Positions 24,179-35,395 of a stretch of DNA of 64,000 nucleotides are shown piece by piece. This DNA is from Stomorhina lunata (Eukaryota; Arthropoda; Insecta; Diptera; Rhiniidae), in contig OW121743.1 in NCBI GenBank assembly GCA_933228675.1, forward strand, positions 82,101,863 to 82,165,862. Reading direction: 5' to 3'. The position numbers and the translations under genes are program-made. The stretch's first letter is position 1, and each line of letters opens with the position of its first letter. Under the pieces are notes generated by a model. The model was given only the letters and a program-made list of their open reading frames with translations. It was not told the DNA's origin and searched no databases.

Positions 24179-24830
24179 CGAAAAACCATCGCCACACATC
24201 AATGTGAATAACGAGGTTATTGGATGTGTAGGTACCTTTAATTATCTTGGTAGTTTGGTATCTAAAAAAGGTGGCGCCGACGAGGATATTGAATCGCGTA
24301 TTTATAAGGCAAAATCAGCATTCGACATTCTCCGAGCTATTTGGAAATCTCGGCAAATATCAACAACAACTAAGTTACGAATATATAACTCGAATGTCAA
24401 GTCCATCTTGCATTACGGCTGCGAAACTTTGAAACGCACAAGTTCCATCGATAAGCGCCTGCCAACCTTTGCAAACAAATGATTGCGGCAAATCCTTAAT
24501 ATATGGTGGCCAAATCGCATAAGAAATGAAGATCTACTAAAAGCTACAAACCAAATCACTTCTTCTATAGAGGAATGTCAACGGAAATGGCGGTGGATAG
24601 GCCACACACTTCGAAGGCCAAATACCAACATTGCTCGACAAGCGCTTCGTTGGAATCCACAAGGAAGCGGCCGTCGTGTTGGTGCACCTGCTACAACGTG
24701 GAGAAGGTCAATTGAAGCGGAGTTACATGCAGCAAACTCTTCATGGAATGATGTATGCCTAACATCTCTAAATAGAGTTCGATATAAATGGATGGTTGAG
24801 GCCCTATGCTCCACTGGGAGTCAAGGATAA
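24174..24830 (+). pseudogene. RT fragment: thumb and C-terminal domain
   Basis: A run FNYLGSLVSKKGGADEDI with KLRIYNSNVKSILHYGCETL is followed by an in-frame TGA at 24,480-24,482, which stands where a cysteine codon is usual. The same frame then continues with LRQILNIWWPNRIRNEDLL, KWRWIGHTLRRPNTNIARQA, a TTWRRSIEAEL block and a terminal VEALCSTGSQG. This order (YLGS, IWWP, RKWRWIGHTLR, TWRR, ALCS at the stop) is typical of the C-terminal end of this LINE type. The TGA is the only lesion in about 600 bp, so decay here is mild compared with the front half. Confidence 0.9.
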
Positions 24831-24844
24831 TAGAAGAAGAAGAA

Positions 24845-25428
24845 GTAACAATTTGTACTAATGTACTAGTATTAGTTACAAATATTAATACCAGGGCCCT
24901 ATTTCACTAAACTACAATTCTACAAGTTTACAAGTTACATTTACAAGTCTAATTCTTACAAGTGCTGTTCAATTGTGTTTCATTACAATTTTTACAACAA
25001 TGGTAGCTTTTTGGACATGTAAACTACAATTTCTACAATTACAATTTCTAAAATTACAATTATAATAAAATAAAATATTTTGATAAATATATGGAGTCAA
25101 ATAAAAAATACGATTTTTATGAAATTTTATATATACATATGTAACAATTTGTACTAATGTAGTAGTATTAGTCACAAATATTAACACCAGGGCCCTATTT
25201 CACTAAACTACAATTCTACAAATTTACAAGTTACAATTACAAGTCTAATTCTTACAAGTGCTGTTCAATTGTGTTTCAATTAAATTTTCACAACAATTGT
25301 AGCTTTTTGGACTTGTAAACTACAATTTCTACAATTACAATTTCTAAAATTACAATTATAATTAAATAAAATATTTTGATAAATATATGGATAAAAATAC
25401 GATTTTTATGAAATTTTATATAGCCTAG
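24845..25428 (+). repeat. Direct tandem duplication of 296 bp
   Basis: GTAACAATTTGTACTAATGT starts at 24,845 and again at 25,141; the two copies (24,845-25,140 and 25,141-25,428) align throughout with scattered substitutions and small gaps. Each carries CAGGGCCCTATTTCACTAAA (24,892 and 25,188), which looks like a transposon terminus. The first copy begins exactly at the LINE tail. Confidence 0.9.
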
Positions 25429-26443
25429 CCTAGACAATTTTTACACTTCTTCAAAATTTTTAATTTAGCTTTGGTTCAGATTTTAGCATATGCCCTGTAG
25501 TTTTATGCTCTTTTAATTAAAAAGTTAAGAAAAAGTTTTTTGTTTTCCGATCCACCATGAGCCCATTTTTTGGTTTTCGTATTTTGTTGTCTATACTATT
25601 ATTATTATTATTCACATTTGAGAGAATGGAATGAAAATGGAAGATATGCTCCTTGAGTCAAGGGCATCATTGATCTCCCTTGTTTTGCATACGCTTCATC
25701 ACTATAGGTGGAAAGGGTATTATAAGTTTAGGCTGATATATATAACGCATAGAAATATTGGTCTTAGTTAGACCACCTTTTAGTATAACAACGGATTTAG
25801 AATTACTTCCTGAGCCGATTAAACGATGTCAGTCCGTTCTTCCATCTGGCTGGACGGCTGGCTGGACCCCCATGTAAACCTTGTAATCAAAGTACATTTC
25901 GCAATTCTCAAGATAATTTGATTAACTTTGTCACAAACAATTATTTTGGTAGTGTGCTATTAAATTTCGTCAAAGTAAACTAAATTCGTCAAGGTACACT
26001 AAGTAATGGACTATTATTAATCAAAACATATTTAAAAACAAATAAAATAAATAATTGGTAATTAATATTGATTTGATTTTGTGTTAATTTTAACTAATTT
26101 GTATTAAAAAATAGTTAAAAACCAAATTTGAATTCAATTTATCATTCACTTGTAACTTGTAAAATTTTTTTGAGAGTATACAATTCTACAAGTGTACAAG
26201 TACAAATTTAGATTAGTGAAACAAAACCACTTGTAGAAGTTCGACTTGTAAATTTGTGAATTGTCAAAATCACTTGTAGCTACAAACTTGTAATTGTATT
26301 TTAATGAAACACAATTACTTAAAAGTTCACAATTTTACAGGCAAAAACACTTATAATTGTAAACTTGTAGCTTAGTGAAATATTACTATTACTTGTATTT
26401 ATACTACCATTAGCACTATGTTTAGTAATTATATTAGGCCCAG
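25188..26443. mobile_element. Possible DNA transposon remnant with CAGGGCCC / TTTCACTAA ends
   Basis: The left end CAGGGCCCTATTTCACTAAA with ACTACAATTCTACAAG is matched in inverse at the right by CTTGTAGCTTAGTGAAATAT (26,364-26,383) and a displaced AGGCCCAG at 26,436-26,443. The inner parts near both ends are rich in ACTTGTA/TACAAGT words. hAT-like short elements can begin CAGGG, but target-site duplication and transposase are not seen, so the class is a guess. Confidence 0.4.
25690..25960 (+). mobile_element. Mini-me/DINE-like fragment with GTCY-type stretch
   Basis: GGGTATTATAAGTTTAGGCT at the left, then TTCCTGAGCCGATTAAACGA, a CAGTCCGTTCTTCC / GGCTGGACGGCTGGCTGG stretch (25,829-25,867), and CCTTGTAATCAAAGTACATT. 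A decayed (GTCY)n tract after such a core is a known trait of dipteran mini-me elements. The fragment seems nested inside the CAGGGCCC element. Confidence 0.4.
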
Positions 26444-26979
26444 TATTTGTATGAGAAACATTACTTCAGTATCCCTATGGTCGCCTATAGGGTACCCTCA
26501 CATTTTTTATGTCGCTTCTAACACAAAACTACATCAAAGTCATTTATAAGCATAAAATAAAACTTCATAACTTAGTAAAATCAAGTGCTGTCATTAAGCT
26601 TATCAGTTTCTTCATTAATTTGACAAAAGGCCTCGTTATCATGACACAATAACGACAATTTCTAGCCTTTTATTGATAATTTTTGTGGCAGTTTTCCGTT
26701 TTTGGTTTCTGTTTCTGGTTGACTCCTGTAATGAAGTCCTTTTTTTTCTATTAATATTAAATGAGTATGTATTTCGATTCAAACTAAATGTACTCGAGTT
26801 AATTGCTAAAAATGATGGTGGTGTAGATACGTTAGTCCAACAATTGAGTGTAAAATAAAATAAAATGTTAAAGGACAAATGTTTGGTTGTGTGATGACAA
26901 GTTTGGCCCAGTCTAGTTGACTGCATGCATATGAGGATAAATGATTTTTTTATTTTTTTTTTTTTCTGGGAAAGTATTT
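26444..26979. other. Non-coding DNA, nothing recognised
   Basis: Overlapping chance frames on both strands at 26,639-26,926 show no domain. Confidence 0.45.
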
Positions 26980-27609
26980 GTTAAGGTACGGTCAGACTCA
27001 TTAAACATTTAAATCAAATATTTTGAGTAAAATATTGTCAAAACAATATAATAAAAAATTTGTGGTCACACTTGCACATTTATTTGACGATTTTTATTTG
27101 ATAAAATACAGAAAAAATACGTTCAAAGTATAAACAAAAAAACAGGTTTTATTTATGGTCACACTGAAGATTAAATATTTTCCCAAAAAATATTTGATCA
27201 AATTTTTTCAAAACAAAATTGTGTATCTAGCAATTTGTTTCTCATATTTGAGTTGTTGTTTCTCAAATTTGATGTTGTTGTTTCTCAAAATTGATGTTGT
27301 TGTTTCTCAAATTTGATGTTGTTGTTTCTGTTTGAATAGTAAACAATACAAATGCTCAGCTGTTATTTGCCCCTGTTTGATGTTACAAAAATTTTGTAAG
27401 ATTAAATAATTATTTGATCAAAATTTAATAAAATATTTGCTCTTGCGTGGTCACATTAGGAAAATTTTTATTTGCTGGCAAATGATTTTGTTTTGTTCAA
27501 ATCAACATGTTTCTTGTTTGAACCTCAAAAATATTTTGTGGTCAGACTACGAGGATCAAATATTTGATAATTTCGATTAAATGTTTAATCAATGTGACCG
27601 TAGCTTAAC
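26980..27609. mobile_element. MITE with ~45-bp terminal inverted repeats
   Basis: The left end GTTAAGGTACGGTCAGACTC and the right end, read in reverse complement, GTTAAGCTACGGTCACATTG agree, and the match continues through ATTAAACATTTAA to CAAATATTT. TTAA sits at both outer edges (26,981-26,984; 27,605-27,608), which could be a TTAA target duplication as in piggyBac-type elements. Internal GGTCACACT or GGTCACATT words recur (about 27,064, 27,157, 27,452). No protein is encoded, so it is non-autonomous. Confidence 0.75.
27232..27330 (+). repeat. 22-bp tandem repeat inside the MITE
   Basis: About 4.5 copies of ATGTTGTTGTTTCTCAAATT plus TG. Only one or two substitutions separate the units. Confidence 0.85.
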
Positions 27610-28410
27610 ACTTGTGCAGTATTTGGGTGAGTGTGTTATGGTTTTGTTTAGCACAAAGTAAAAAAACAGGGGTTAAACTTATATACAGGCTTAATAGTTG
27701 GTACAAATAATGGTTGTTCCCAACCAACCAACCACCTATCCATTCAATCCTCCTCCTACACACAATTTTGGTTTTTTTGATTTGGCTTTTTTTTATAAAT
27801 GATTGTCCCAGAATGTGTGTCTGTGTGTCATAGATATCAATTTTCATCAAATACCCCTTCCATTATTCATATTTTTCGTTTTTTCTTTCACTTTTTCTCT
27901 GGTGTTGCCTTCGCGTTTTTTACAGCTGACAGTTTTTGAATGACGATGACTTTAAAGTCCCGACTAACTACATTTAAATGACACCACTTCTGGTTTTTTT
28001 TTTGTTCAAATCATATTTGGTATATTTTTTCTTACCTAAGATCTATTCTTGACTACACCAAGCTTTTAGCATCATTTAGCTTAGGGAGTCATGGTTACAA
28101 AAACATTTTTTATAATTCAATGATTCTTTGAAATTTCTAAATAAATGTTAAAATGATGGTTACGGGAAAACAATGAAGATGGATATGGAAAGAGAATATT
28201 TTGAAGTTTCCAAAGAAATAGAAAATAAATAATTTTTTGTGCAGCATTGACTTTCAGGGACATGTTAATACCCTTTAAATTAAAATGAAATACTGTAAAA
28301 ATTATTCAATTTAAATTAACAGGAAAAACTTTCATTAATCTATAAGTATAAGTATAAGTTCTAATGTTAGAAGTTGTTTTAGTACTTATATTAGTATCAA
28401 CACAAGTCTA
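27610..28410. other. Non-coding DNA, nothing recognised
   Basis: Unique AT-rich sequence up to the first array C block. The 81-codon minus frame at 27,605-27,850 has no family signal. Confidence 0.45.
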
Positions 28411-28414
28411 TTGA

Positions 28415-30228
28415 AAAAAGTGAAGACTGAACTATTTCCTATAGAAAAAAGTGAAGACTGAACTATTTTCTATAGAAAAAAGTGAAGACTGAACTATTTT
28501 CTATAGAAAAAAGTGAAGACTGAACTATTTTCTATAGAAAAAAGTGAAGACTGAACTATTTTCTATAGATAAAAATTGAAGACTGAACTATTTTCTATAG
28601 AAAAAACTGAAGACTGAACTATTTTCTATAGAAAAAAGTGAAGACTGAACTATTTTCTATAGACAAAAGTGAAGATTGAACTATTTTCTATAGAAAAAAG
28701 TGAAGACTGAACTATTTTCTATAGAAAAAAGTGAAGACTGAACTATTTTCTATAGAAAAAAGTGAAGACTGAACTGTTTTCTATAGAAAAAAGTGAAGAC
28801 TGAACTGTTTTCTATAGAAAAAAGTGAAGACTGAACTGTTTTCTATAGAAAAAAGTGAAGACTGAACTGTTTTCTATAGAAAAAAGTGAAGACTGAACTG
28901 TTTTCTATAGAAAAAAGTGAAGACAGGACTGTTTTCTATAGAAAAAAGTGAAGACTGAACTGTTTTCTATAGAAAAAAGTGAAGACTGAACTATTTTCTA
29001 TAGAAAAAAAGTGAAGACTGAACTATTTTCTATAGAAAAAACTGAAGACTGAACTATTTTCTATAGAAAAAAGTGAAGACTGAACTATTTTCTATAGAAA
29101 AAAGTGAAGACTGAACTGTTTTCTATAGAAAAAAGTGAAGACTGAACTGTTTTCTATAGAAAAAAGTGAAGACTGAACTGTTTTCTATAGAAAAAAGTGA
29201 AGACTGAACTATTTTCTATAAAAAAAAGTGAAGACTGAACTGTTTTCTATAGAAAAAAGTGAAGACTGAACTGTTTTCTATAGAAAAAAGTGAAGACTGA
29301 ACTGTTTTCTATAGAAAAAAGTGAAGACTGAACTATTTTCTATAGAAAAAAGTGAAGACTGAACTATTTTCTATAGAAAAAAGTAAAGACTGAACTATTT
29401 TCCATACAAAAAAGTGAAGACCGAACTATTTGCTATAGAAAAAAGTAAAGACTGAACAATTTTCTATAGAAAAAGTGAAGACTGGACTATTTTCTATAGA
29501 AAAAAGTGAAGACTGAACTAGTTTCTATAAAAAAAGTGAAGACTGAACTATTTTCTAATGAAAAAAATGAAGACTGAACTATTTTCTATAGAAAAAAGTG
29601 AAGACTGAACTATTTTCTATAGAAAAAAGTGAAGACTGAACTATTTTCTATAGAAAAAAGTGAAGACTGAACTATTTTCTATAGAAAAAAGTGAAGACTG
29701 AACTATTTTCTATAGAAAAAAGTGAAGACTGAACTATTTTCTATAGAAAAAAGTGAAGACTGAATTATTTTCTATAAAAAAAAGTGAAGACTGAACTATT
29801 TTCTAATGAAAAAAATGAAAAATGAACTATTTTCTAAAGACAAAAATGAAGACTGGTCTATATTTTATAGACAAAAATGAAAACTGAACTATTTTCTACG
29901 GAAAAAAAGTGATGGCCAAACTATTTTTTTAAAGAAAATATATCAGTATGTATATCCTTATAGTCTAAACATATCCACTATAGTAACGTCAATAAAACGG
30001 TTGAAAATTTGCCCATAAAACTCACGTTTTCTGAACTATTTTCTATAGAAAAAAGTGAAGACTGAACTATTTTCTATAGAAAAAAAAAAGAAGACTGAAC
30101 TATTTTCTATAGAAAAAAGTGAAGACTGAACTATTTTCTATAGAAAAAAGTGAAGACTGAACTATTTTCTATAGAAAAAAGTGAAGACTGAACTATTTTC
30201 TATAGAAAATAATTCAGTCTTAATTTTT
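28415..30228 (+). repeat. Array C block 1 (forward): 31-bp minisatellite
   Basis: About 55 copies of CTATAGAAAAAAGTGAAG followed by ACTGAACTATTTT, period 31. CTGTTTT and CTATTTT variants cluster (28,760-28,980 and 29,110-29,330), a sign of local unit-block duplication. The array is interrupted at 29,941-30,031 by a non-satellite segment, after which about six units follow. Confidence 0.96.
29941..30031 (+). repeat. 91-bp non-satellite segment with an inverted partner (left copy)
   Basis: From TATCAGTATGTATATCC to AAAACTCACGTTTTC. Its reverse complement lies at 31,482-31,572, the same length with about 11 mismatches, and both copies touch array C on their outer side. Confidence 0.9.
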
Positions 30229-31481
30229 TCTGTAGAAAATTTAATTATTATATCCCACTAACTACTTTTTGTATATAACCATTGTCCCATACCTATAAAT
30301 TTATCCAGTCTATATGGCCACTAATGCTTACCATCAAATCCCTCTGCGTGCAACACCACAACGCCACCATGAAGGTGAAACAGGCGAACGTACAAATTAA
30401 AATTTGTGTTTTTCCCATTAAGGGTTTGTGGTTGCTATCAATAACATTCGAGCTGCGGCAGAGTTCGTTCCTGCTCATACATTTTCATTATCATACATTC
30501 ATTTATGCGCTTAATCGTTGTAAAAACGTTTGTCTAATGCTTGATGATGACTTGAACAGTTGGTCGGTGGGTTTGTTGACTGGTGGGTTGTCAGACGGTT
30601 GGGACTTTGTTTGATGGTAAATAAATAAAATGTATTTTGTAGGTTTTAAATTACAATATTCAAATGGCAAAGTGGTTTCCATCTCTACTATCGTGGTAGT
30701 AATGGGTCAAGTCTTTTTCATATACTTTAGTCTTATACTCGGATATTAGTCTTATATTTAGTTTCACATTCCGGCCATAGTGTTATATAAGTAAGTAGGT
30801 CTCACTCTAGTACTCCGACCATAGTCTAGTCCTCATGATTCTTGATGAAGATCAATTTAGTTTCTCTTACGTTTATCGAATCGTGATGCCCATAAAACAT
30901 CCATTCTAAACGAATTAACTGCTTTTTTAGGTGCCTTAAAACGTTGAAAATTTAATTTATAATTCTTTTATAATCTTATTCTTCGTTTATGAATAAGGGC
31001 TTTGTTGCTTAACAACAGCTTTATACGTCGATTTAAGTCTTATAAAGAATTTACACTAAATATGTACCCAAATTTTGGTATTCTAAATGTTACTCTAAAT
31101 ACCACCCCTGTACGACTGGCACAGGTTACAGCTTCCCTATAGAAACACAAACTTATATATACTCGAATCCTTTATCAGGATATGTAACAGTGATGCTACT
31201 AGTGTTGCTGCTGTAGAAACGATTGTGAACTTCTGTTAGTTACGTTATAATTCTGACGCTGATACGAATTGATGTTGATGATGATGGTGATACCGCCGTT
31301 TTAGATGATAACAATTTTATAGGGGATGATATTGATGGTGAAAAACAATGTTGATAGTGATGGTGTCTAGGTTGTCTGGAGCTGATATACTTCAACTAGT
31401 AGTTAGGATGTTTTAAAATGATGACATTAGTGCACAAATTATTAGCGATAAAAGGATTTTGAAAACTTTTGTTTGTCAGAA
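30229..31481. other. Single-copy island between C blocks 1 and 2
   Basis: Higher G+C around 30,280-30,610, with overlapping frames on both strands but no domain. A GAT/GTGATG-rich simple-sequence zone lies at about 31,258-31,365. AGTCTTATA words at 30,720-30,830 faintly resemble array D. Confidence 0.5.
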
Positions 31482-31572
31482 GAAAACGTGAGTTCTATGA
31501 GCAAATTTTCAACAGTTTTATTAATGCTACGACAGTGGATATGTTTAGATTATAAGAATATACATATTGATA
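31482..31572 (-). repeat. 91-bp non-satellite segment (right, inverted copy)
   Basis: GAAAACGTGAGTTCTATGAG at the left through TACATATTGATA at the right; inverted homologue of 29,941-30,031, immediately followed by reverse array C. Confidence 0.9.
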
Positions 31573-32375
31573 TATTTTCTATAGAAAATAGCTCAGTCTT
31601 CACTTTTTTCTATAGAAAATAGTTCAGTCTTCACCTTTTTCTATAGAAAATAGTTCAGTCTTCACTTTTTTCTATAGAAAATAGTTCAGTCTTCGCTTTT
31701 TTCTACAGAAAATAGTTCAGTCTTCACTCTTTTCTATAGAAAGTAGTTCAGTCTTCACTTTTTTCTAAAGAAAATAGTTCAGTCTTCACTTTTTTCTAAA
31801 GAAAATTGTTCAGTCTTCACTTTTTTCTATGGAAAATGGTTCAGTCTTCACTTTTTTCTATAGAAAATAGTTCAGTCTTCACTTTTTTCTATAGAAAATA
31901 GTTCAGTCTTCACTTTTTTCTATAGAAAATAGTTCAGTCTTCACTTTTTTCTATAGAAAATAGTTCAGTCTTCACTTTTTTCTATAGAAAATAGTTCAGT
32001 CTTCACTTTTTTCTATAGAAAATAGTTCAGTCTTCACTTTTTTCTATAAAAAATAGTTCAGTCTTTACTTTTTTCTATGGAAAACAGTTCAATCTTTAAT
32101 TTTTTGCACAGAAAATAGTTCAGTCTTCACTTTTTTCTATAGAAAATAGTTCAGTCTTCACTTTTTTCTATAGAAAATAGTTCAGTCTTCACTTTTTTCT
32201 ATAGAAAATAGTTCAGTCTTCACGTTTTTCTATAGAAAATAGTTCAGTTTTCATTTTTTTTATAGAAAATAGTTCAGTCTTCACTTTTTTCTATAGAAAA
32301 TAGTTTAGTCTTCAATTTCTTCTCTATAAAATAGTTCAGTCTTTATATTTTTCTATAGAAAATATTTTAGTCAAC
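31573..32375 (-). repeat. Array C block 2 (reverse)
   Basis: About 26 copies reading CTATAGAAAATAGTTCAG then TCTTCACTTTTTT. A single forward-oriented degenerate unit (AAAAAGTGAGGACTTAACTG) appears at its right edge near 32,385-32,405. Confidence 0.95.
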
Positions 32376-32405
32376 TGTGTTCTTTAAAAAAGTGAGGACT
32401 TAACT

Positions 32406-33754
32406 GTTTTCTGTAAAGAAAAGTTTTTTAAAAATATGATAAGATTTTTATTCCCTTTGTCTTCTTATTTAGTAATTCCTCCCCCATTTTATTGTTTAGA
32501 AAATCTCATAAGTCAAAATACAAAAATTCTTAACTGTGGTCATAAATTGTAGAAGCAAAACAAAATAAGCCAATAAATTGACATTTGAAATGTCACATAA
32601 AAGGAATAAACAAAACAAACTGAGAGTCAAAATAAATAAAGATTTTCTCTATTTATGAATTATAAAATAAAAAAACAACTTTAACTGTTTTCTAGCAGTT
32701 TTATTTACAAGAGAAAAAGAGCGAGCTTTTAGGAAAACTTGGAAGTACAAGGAAAGTTTAACATGCGCTTTGGTCTACAACTAACAACACCCATATAATA
32801 CCAGATTTGAAAAAAAATAATTGTAAATTTATTTTAAAAAATTCCTTATGATTGACAGTTACAAATGCAGAAGTTGGTTTTTTATTTGCCGAAGAAAAAG
32901 TAAAAACAAAACCAAACACTGAAATATTCCTTAAAGCTTTAGACCTTCGAACCTTATTTCAGAGATGAGGTTCTTCTTTTATATACTTAACTTTCTTATA
33001 GGATTTACCAACATATCAATCATTCAATTTTGAAAAGATTTGACATTTTGTTTTTTGTCCTTTGGTATGGTTGGCTCCAAGGACTTTCACCTCTTTTGTA
33101 TAAATACTCATTAGATATTTTGGAAACATCTGTCATAATTTTGTCCTTGTCACTTGTTTACATATTCGGGGTTATTTTTTGATGATGCTTCCAGTGGTAT
33201 TACATTATAGCTTTAAATTCGACAAAACTATTTTTGTCCTGTCAAAGTCAAATACAAAACATAAATCTCATTGTTATGATCCTCTTTCCACGACTATTTT
33301 GGTCTTTAAGACCATTAAAATAACCATCTGTTTGTTGGTAATTTTTTCTTTATCGGTCAGTTTATTATTTTATATGTTTGTATTAATTTCCTTTTGATTA
33401 TTTTGCCCTTTGGAAAGGATTTCAAGGCTAAACGTTTACTTGCATCTACACAAACACATTCCTCACAATTCATAACTTTTCAATAGTCAGAACACAGGGG
33501 TCAATCCTTGCAAACCATTCGACCAAATAACTAACAAGCTTTGTTTTCAATCAATCTTGTATGAAAAATGATTTCTGGGGAAAAACTTGTGTGTAGAAAG
33601 GGAGTATTTTAAAACAATTATTAAAAATACAGAATCTTGTGTCGTGGTCATAGGTTTTAAGGTTTTTTTCTGGTTTTAAACAAATACAGAAACTTTTTTT
33701 GTTGGTCTATGATTGAAGCTTTTCAAACTAAAGTTTGCAGAATCACAAAATTGT
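32406..33754. other. Single-copy island between C blocks 2 and 3
   Basis: Unique AT-rich DNA. The 72-codon frame at 33,179-33,397 is hydrophobic at its end but has no family signal or context. No gene is supported. Confidence 0.5.
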
Positions 33755-35175
33755 TAAGGCTTAACTGTTTTATATAGAAAAACGGAAAGACTGAACTATT
33801 TTCTATAGAAAAAAGTGAAGACTGAAATATTTTCTATAGAAAAAAGTGAAGACTGAACTATTTTCTATAAAAAAAAAGTGAAGACTGAACTATTTTCTAT
33901 AGAAAAAAGTGAAGACTGAACTATTTTCTATAGAAAAAAGTGAAGACTGAACTATTTTCTATAGAAAAAAGTGAAGACTGAACTATTTTCTATAGAAAAA
34001 AGTGAATACTGAACTATTTTCTATAGAAAAAAGTGAAGACTGAACTATTTTCTACAGAAAAAAGTGAAGACTGAACTATTTTCTATAGAAAAAAGTGAAG
34101 ACTGAACTATTTTCTATAGAAAAAAGTGAAGACTGAACTATTTTCTATAGAAAAAAGTGAAGACTGAACTATTTTCTATAGAAAAAAGTGAAGACTGAAC
34201 TATTTTCTATAGAAAAAAGTGAAGACTGAACTATTTTCTACAGAAAAAAGTGAAGACTGAACTATTTTCTATAGAAAAAAAGTGAAGACTGAACTATTTT
34301 CTATAGAAAAAAGTGAAGACTGAACTATTTTCTATAGAAAAAAGTGAAGACTGAACTATTTTCTATAGAAAAAAGTGAAGACTGAACTATTTTCTATAGA
34401 AAAAAGTGAAGACTGAACTATTTTCTATAGAAAAAAGTCAAGACTGAACTATTTTCTATAGAAAAAAATGAAGACTGAACTATTTTCTATAAAAAAAAGT
34501 GAAGACTGAACTATTTTCTATAAAAAAAAGTGAAGACTGTACTATTTTCTATAGAAAAAAGTGAAGACTGAACTATTTTCTATAGAAAAAAGTGAAGATT
34601 GAGCTATTTTCTATAGAAAAAAGTGAAGATTGAACTATTTTCTATAGAAAAAAGTGAAGACAGAACTATTTTCTATAGAAAAAAGTGAAGATTGAACTAT
34701 TTTCTATAGAAAAAAGTGAAGACTGAACTATTTTCCATTGAAAAAAAAGAAGACTGAACTATTTTCCATAGAAAAAAGTGAAGACTGAACTAGTTGCTAT
34801 AGAAAAAATGAAGACGGAACTATTTTCTATAGTAAAAAGTGAAGACTGAACTATTTTCTATAGAAAAAAGTGAAGACTAAACTATTTCTATAGAAAAAAG
34901 TGAAGACTGAACTATTTTCTATAGAAAAAAGTGAAGACTGAACTATTTTTTATAGAAAAAAGTGAAGACTGAACTATTTTCTATAGAAAAAAGTGAAGAC
35001 TGAACTATTTTCTATAGAAAAAAGTGAAGACTGAACACTTTCCTATAGAAAAAAATGAAGACTGAATTATTTTCTATAGAAAGAAGTGAGGACTACTGAA
35101 CTATTTTCTATAGAAAAAAGTGAAAACTGAACTATTTTCTATAGAAAAAAAGTGAAAGCTGAACTATTTTCTATA
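33755..35175 (+). repeat. Array C block 3 (forward), upstream of the lectin gene
   Basis: About 46 copies, period 31 (AGAAAAAAGTG marks at 33,901 and 33,932). The centre is nearly uniform; decay starts after about 34,730. It ends about 220 bp before the lectin ATG. Confidence 0.96.
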
Positions 35176-35370
35176 AAAAAACAAAAACTGGAATCGGTTA
35201 CTGATTCGCAAGAATTTATTATCTTCATAGGCTTTATGTTTTTCTCAGATCTATCTTGACTTTCGTTTATAAATTCCAGGAATACATAAAGAAAACTTTA
35301 ATAAATAAATTTGAATGAAAATGTGCATTCACAAATCATCTGTAGAAATTTATTAAGATGTTTAGTGTCA

Positions 35371-35376
35371 TCAGTT
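35371..35376 (+). promoter_or_regulatory. Candidate initiator of the lectin gene
   Basis: TCAGTT with A at 35,373 would give a 23-nt 5' leader before the ATG at 35,396. No clear TATA box at -30, so the assignment is tentative. Confidence 0.3.
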
Positions 35377-35395
35377 TAATATTTAATATTCAGCA

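Larger units (their letters stand above)
23517..24846 (+). mobile_element. Dead, 5'-truncated non-LTR retrotransposon (LINE)
   Basis: Seen: successive pieces of one reverse transcriptase read left to right in changing frames, ending in a stop at 24,828-24,830 and a GAA-repeat tail at 24,832-24,844. The endonuclease, the start of the RT and two internal stretches are missing. Known: elements of this type copy their RNA at the target site by reverse transcription, and 5' truncation is typical. The exact clade (Jockey, I, R1 or RTE relatives) cannot be fixed by eye. The same 3' end appears as fragments inside array A. It is flanked on the right by the first copy of a 296-bp tandem duplication. 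Confidence 0.92.

Noticed and set aside
24247..24432. 61-codon plus frame
   Set aside because: Alternate-frame shadow of the RT C-terminal fragment.
30282..30614. 110-codon frame in the first C island
   Set aside because: No domain, signal peptide or splice context; an overlapping minus-strand frame exists and low-complexity sequence surrounds it.
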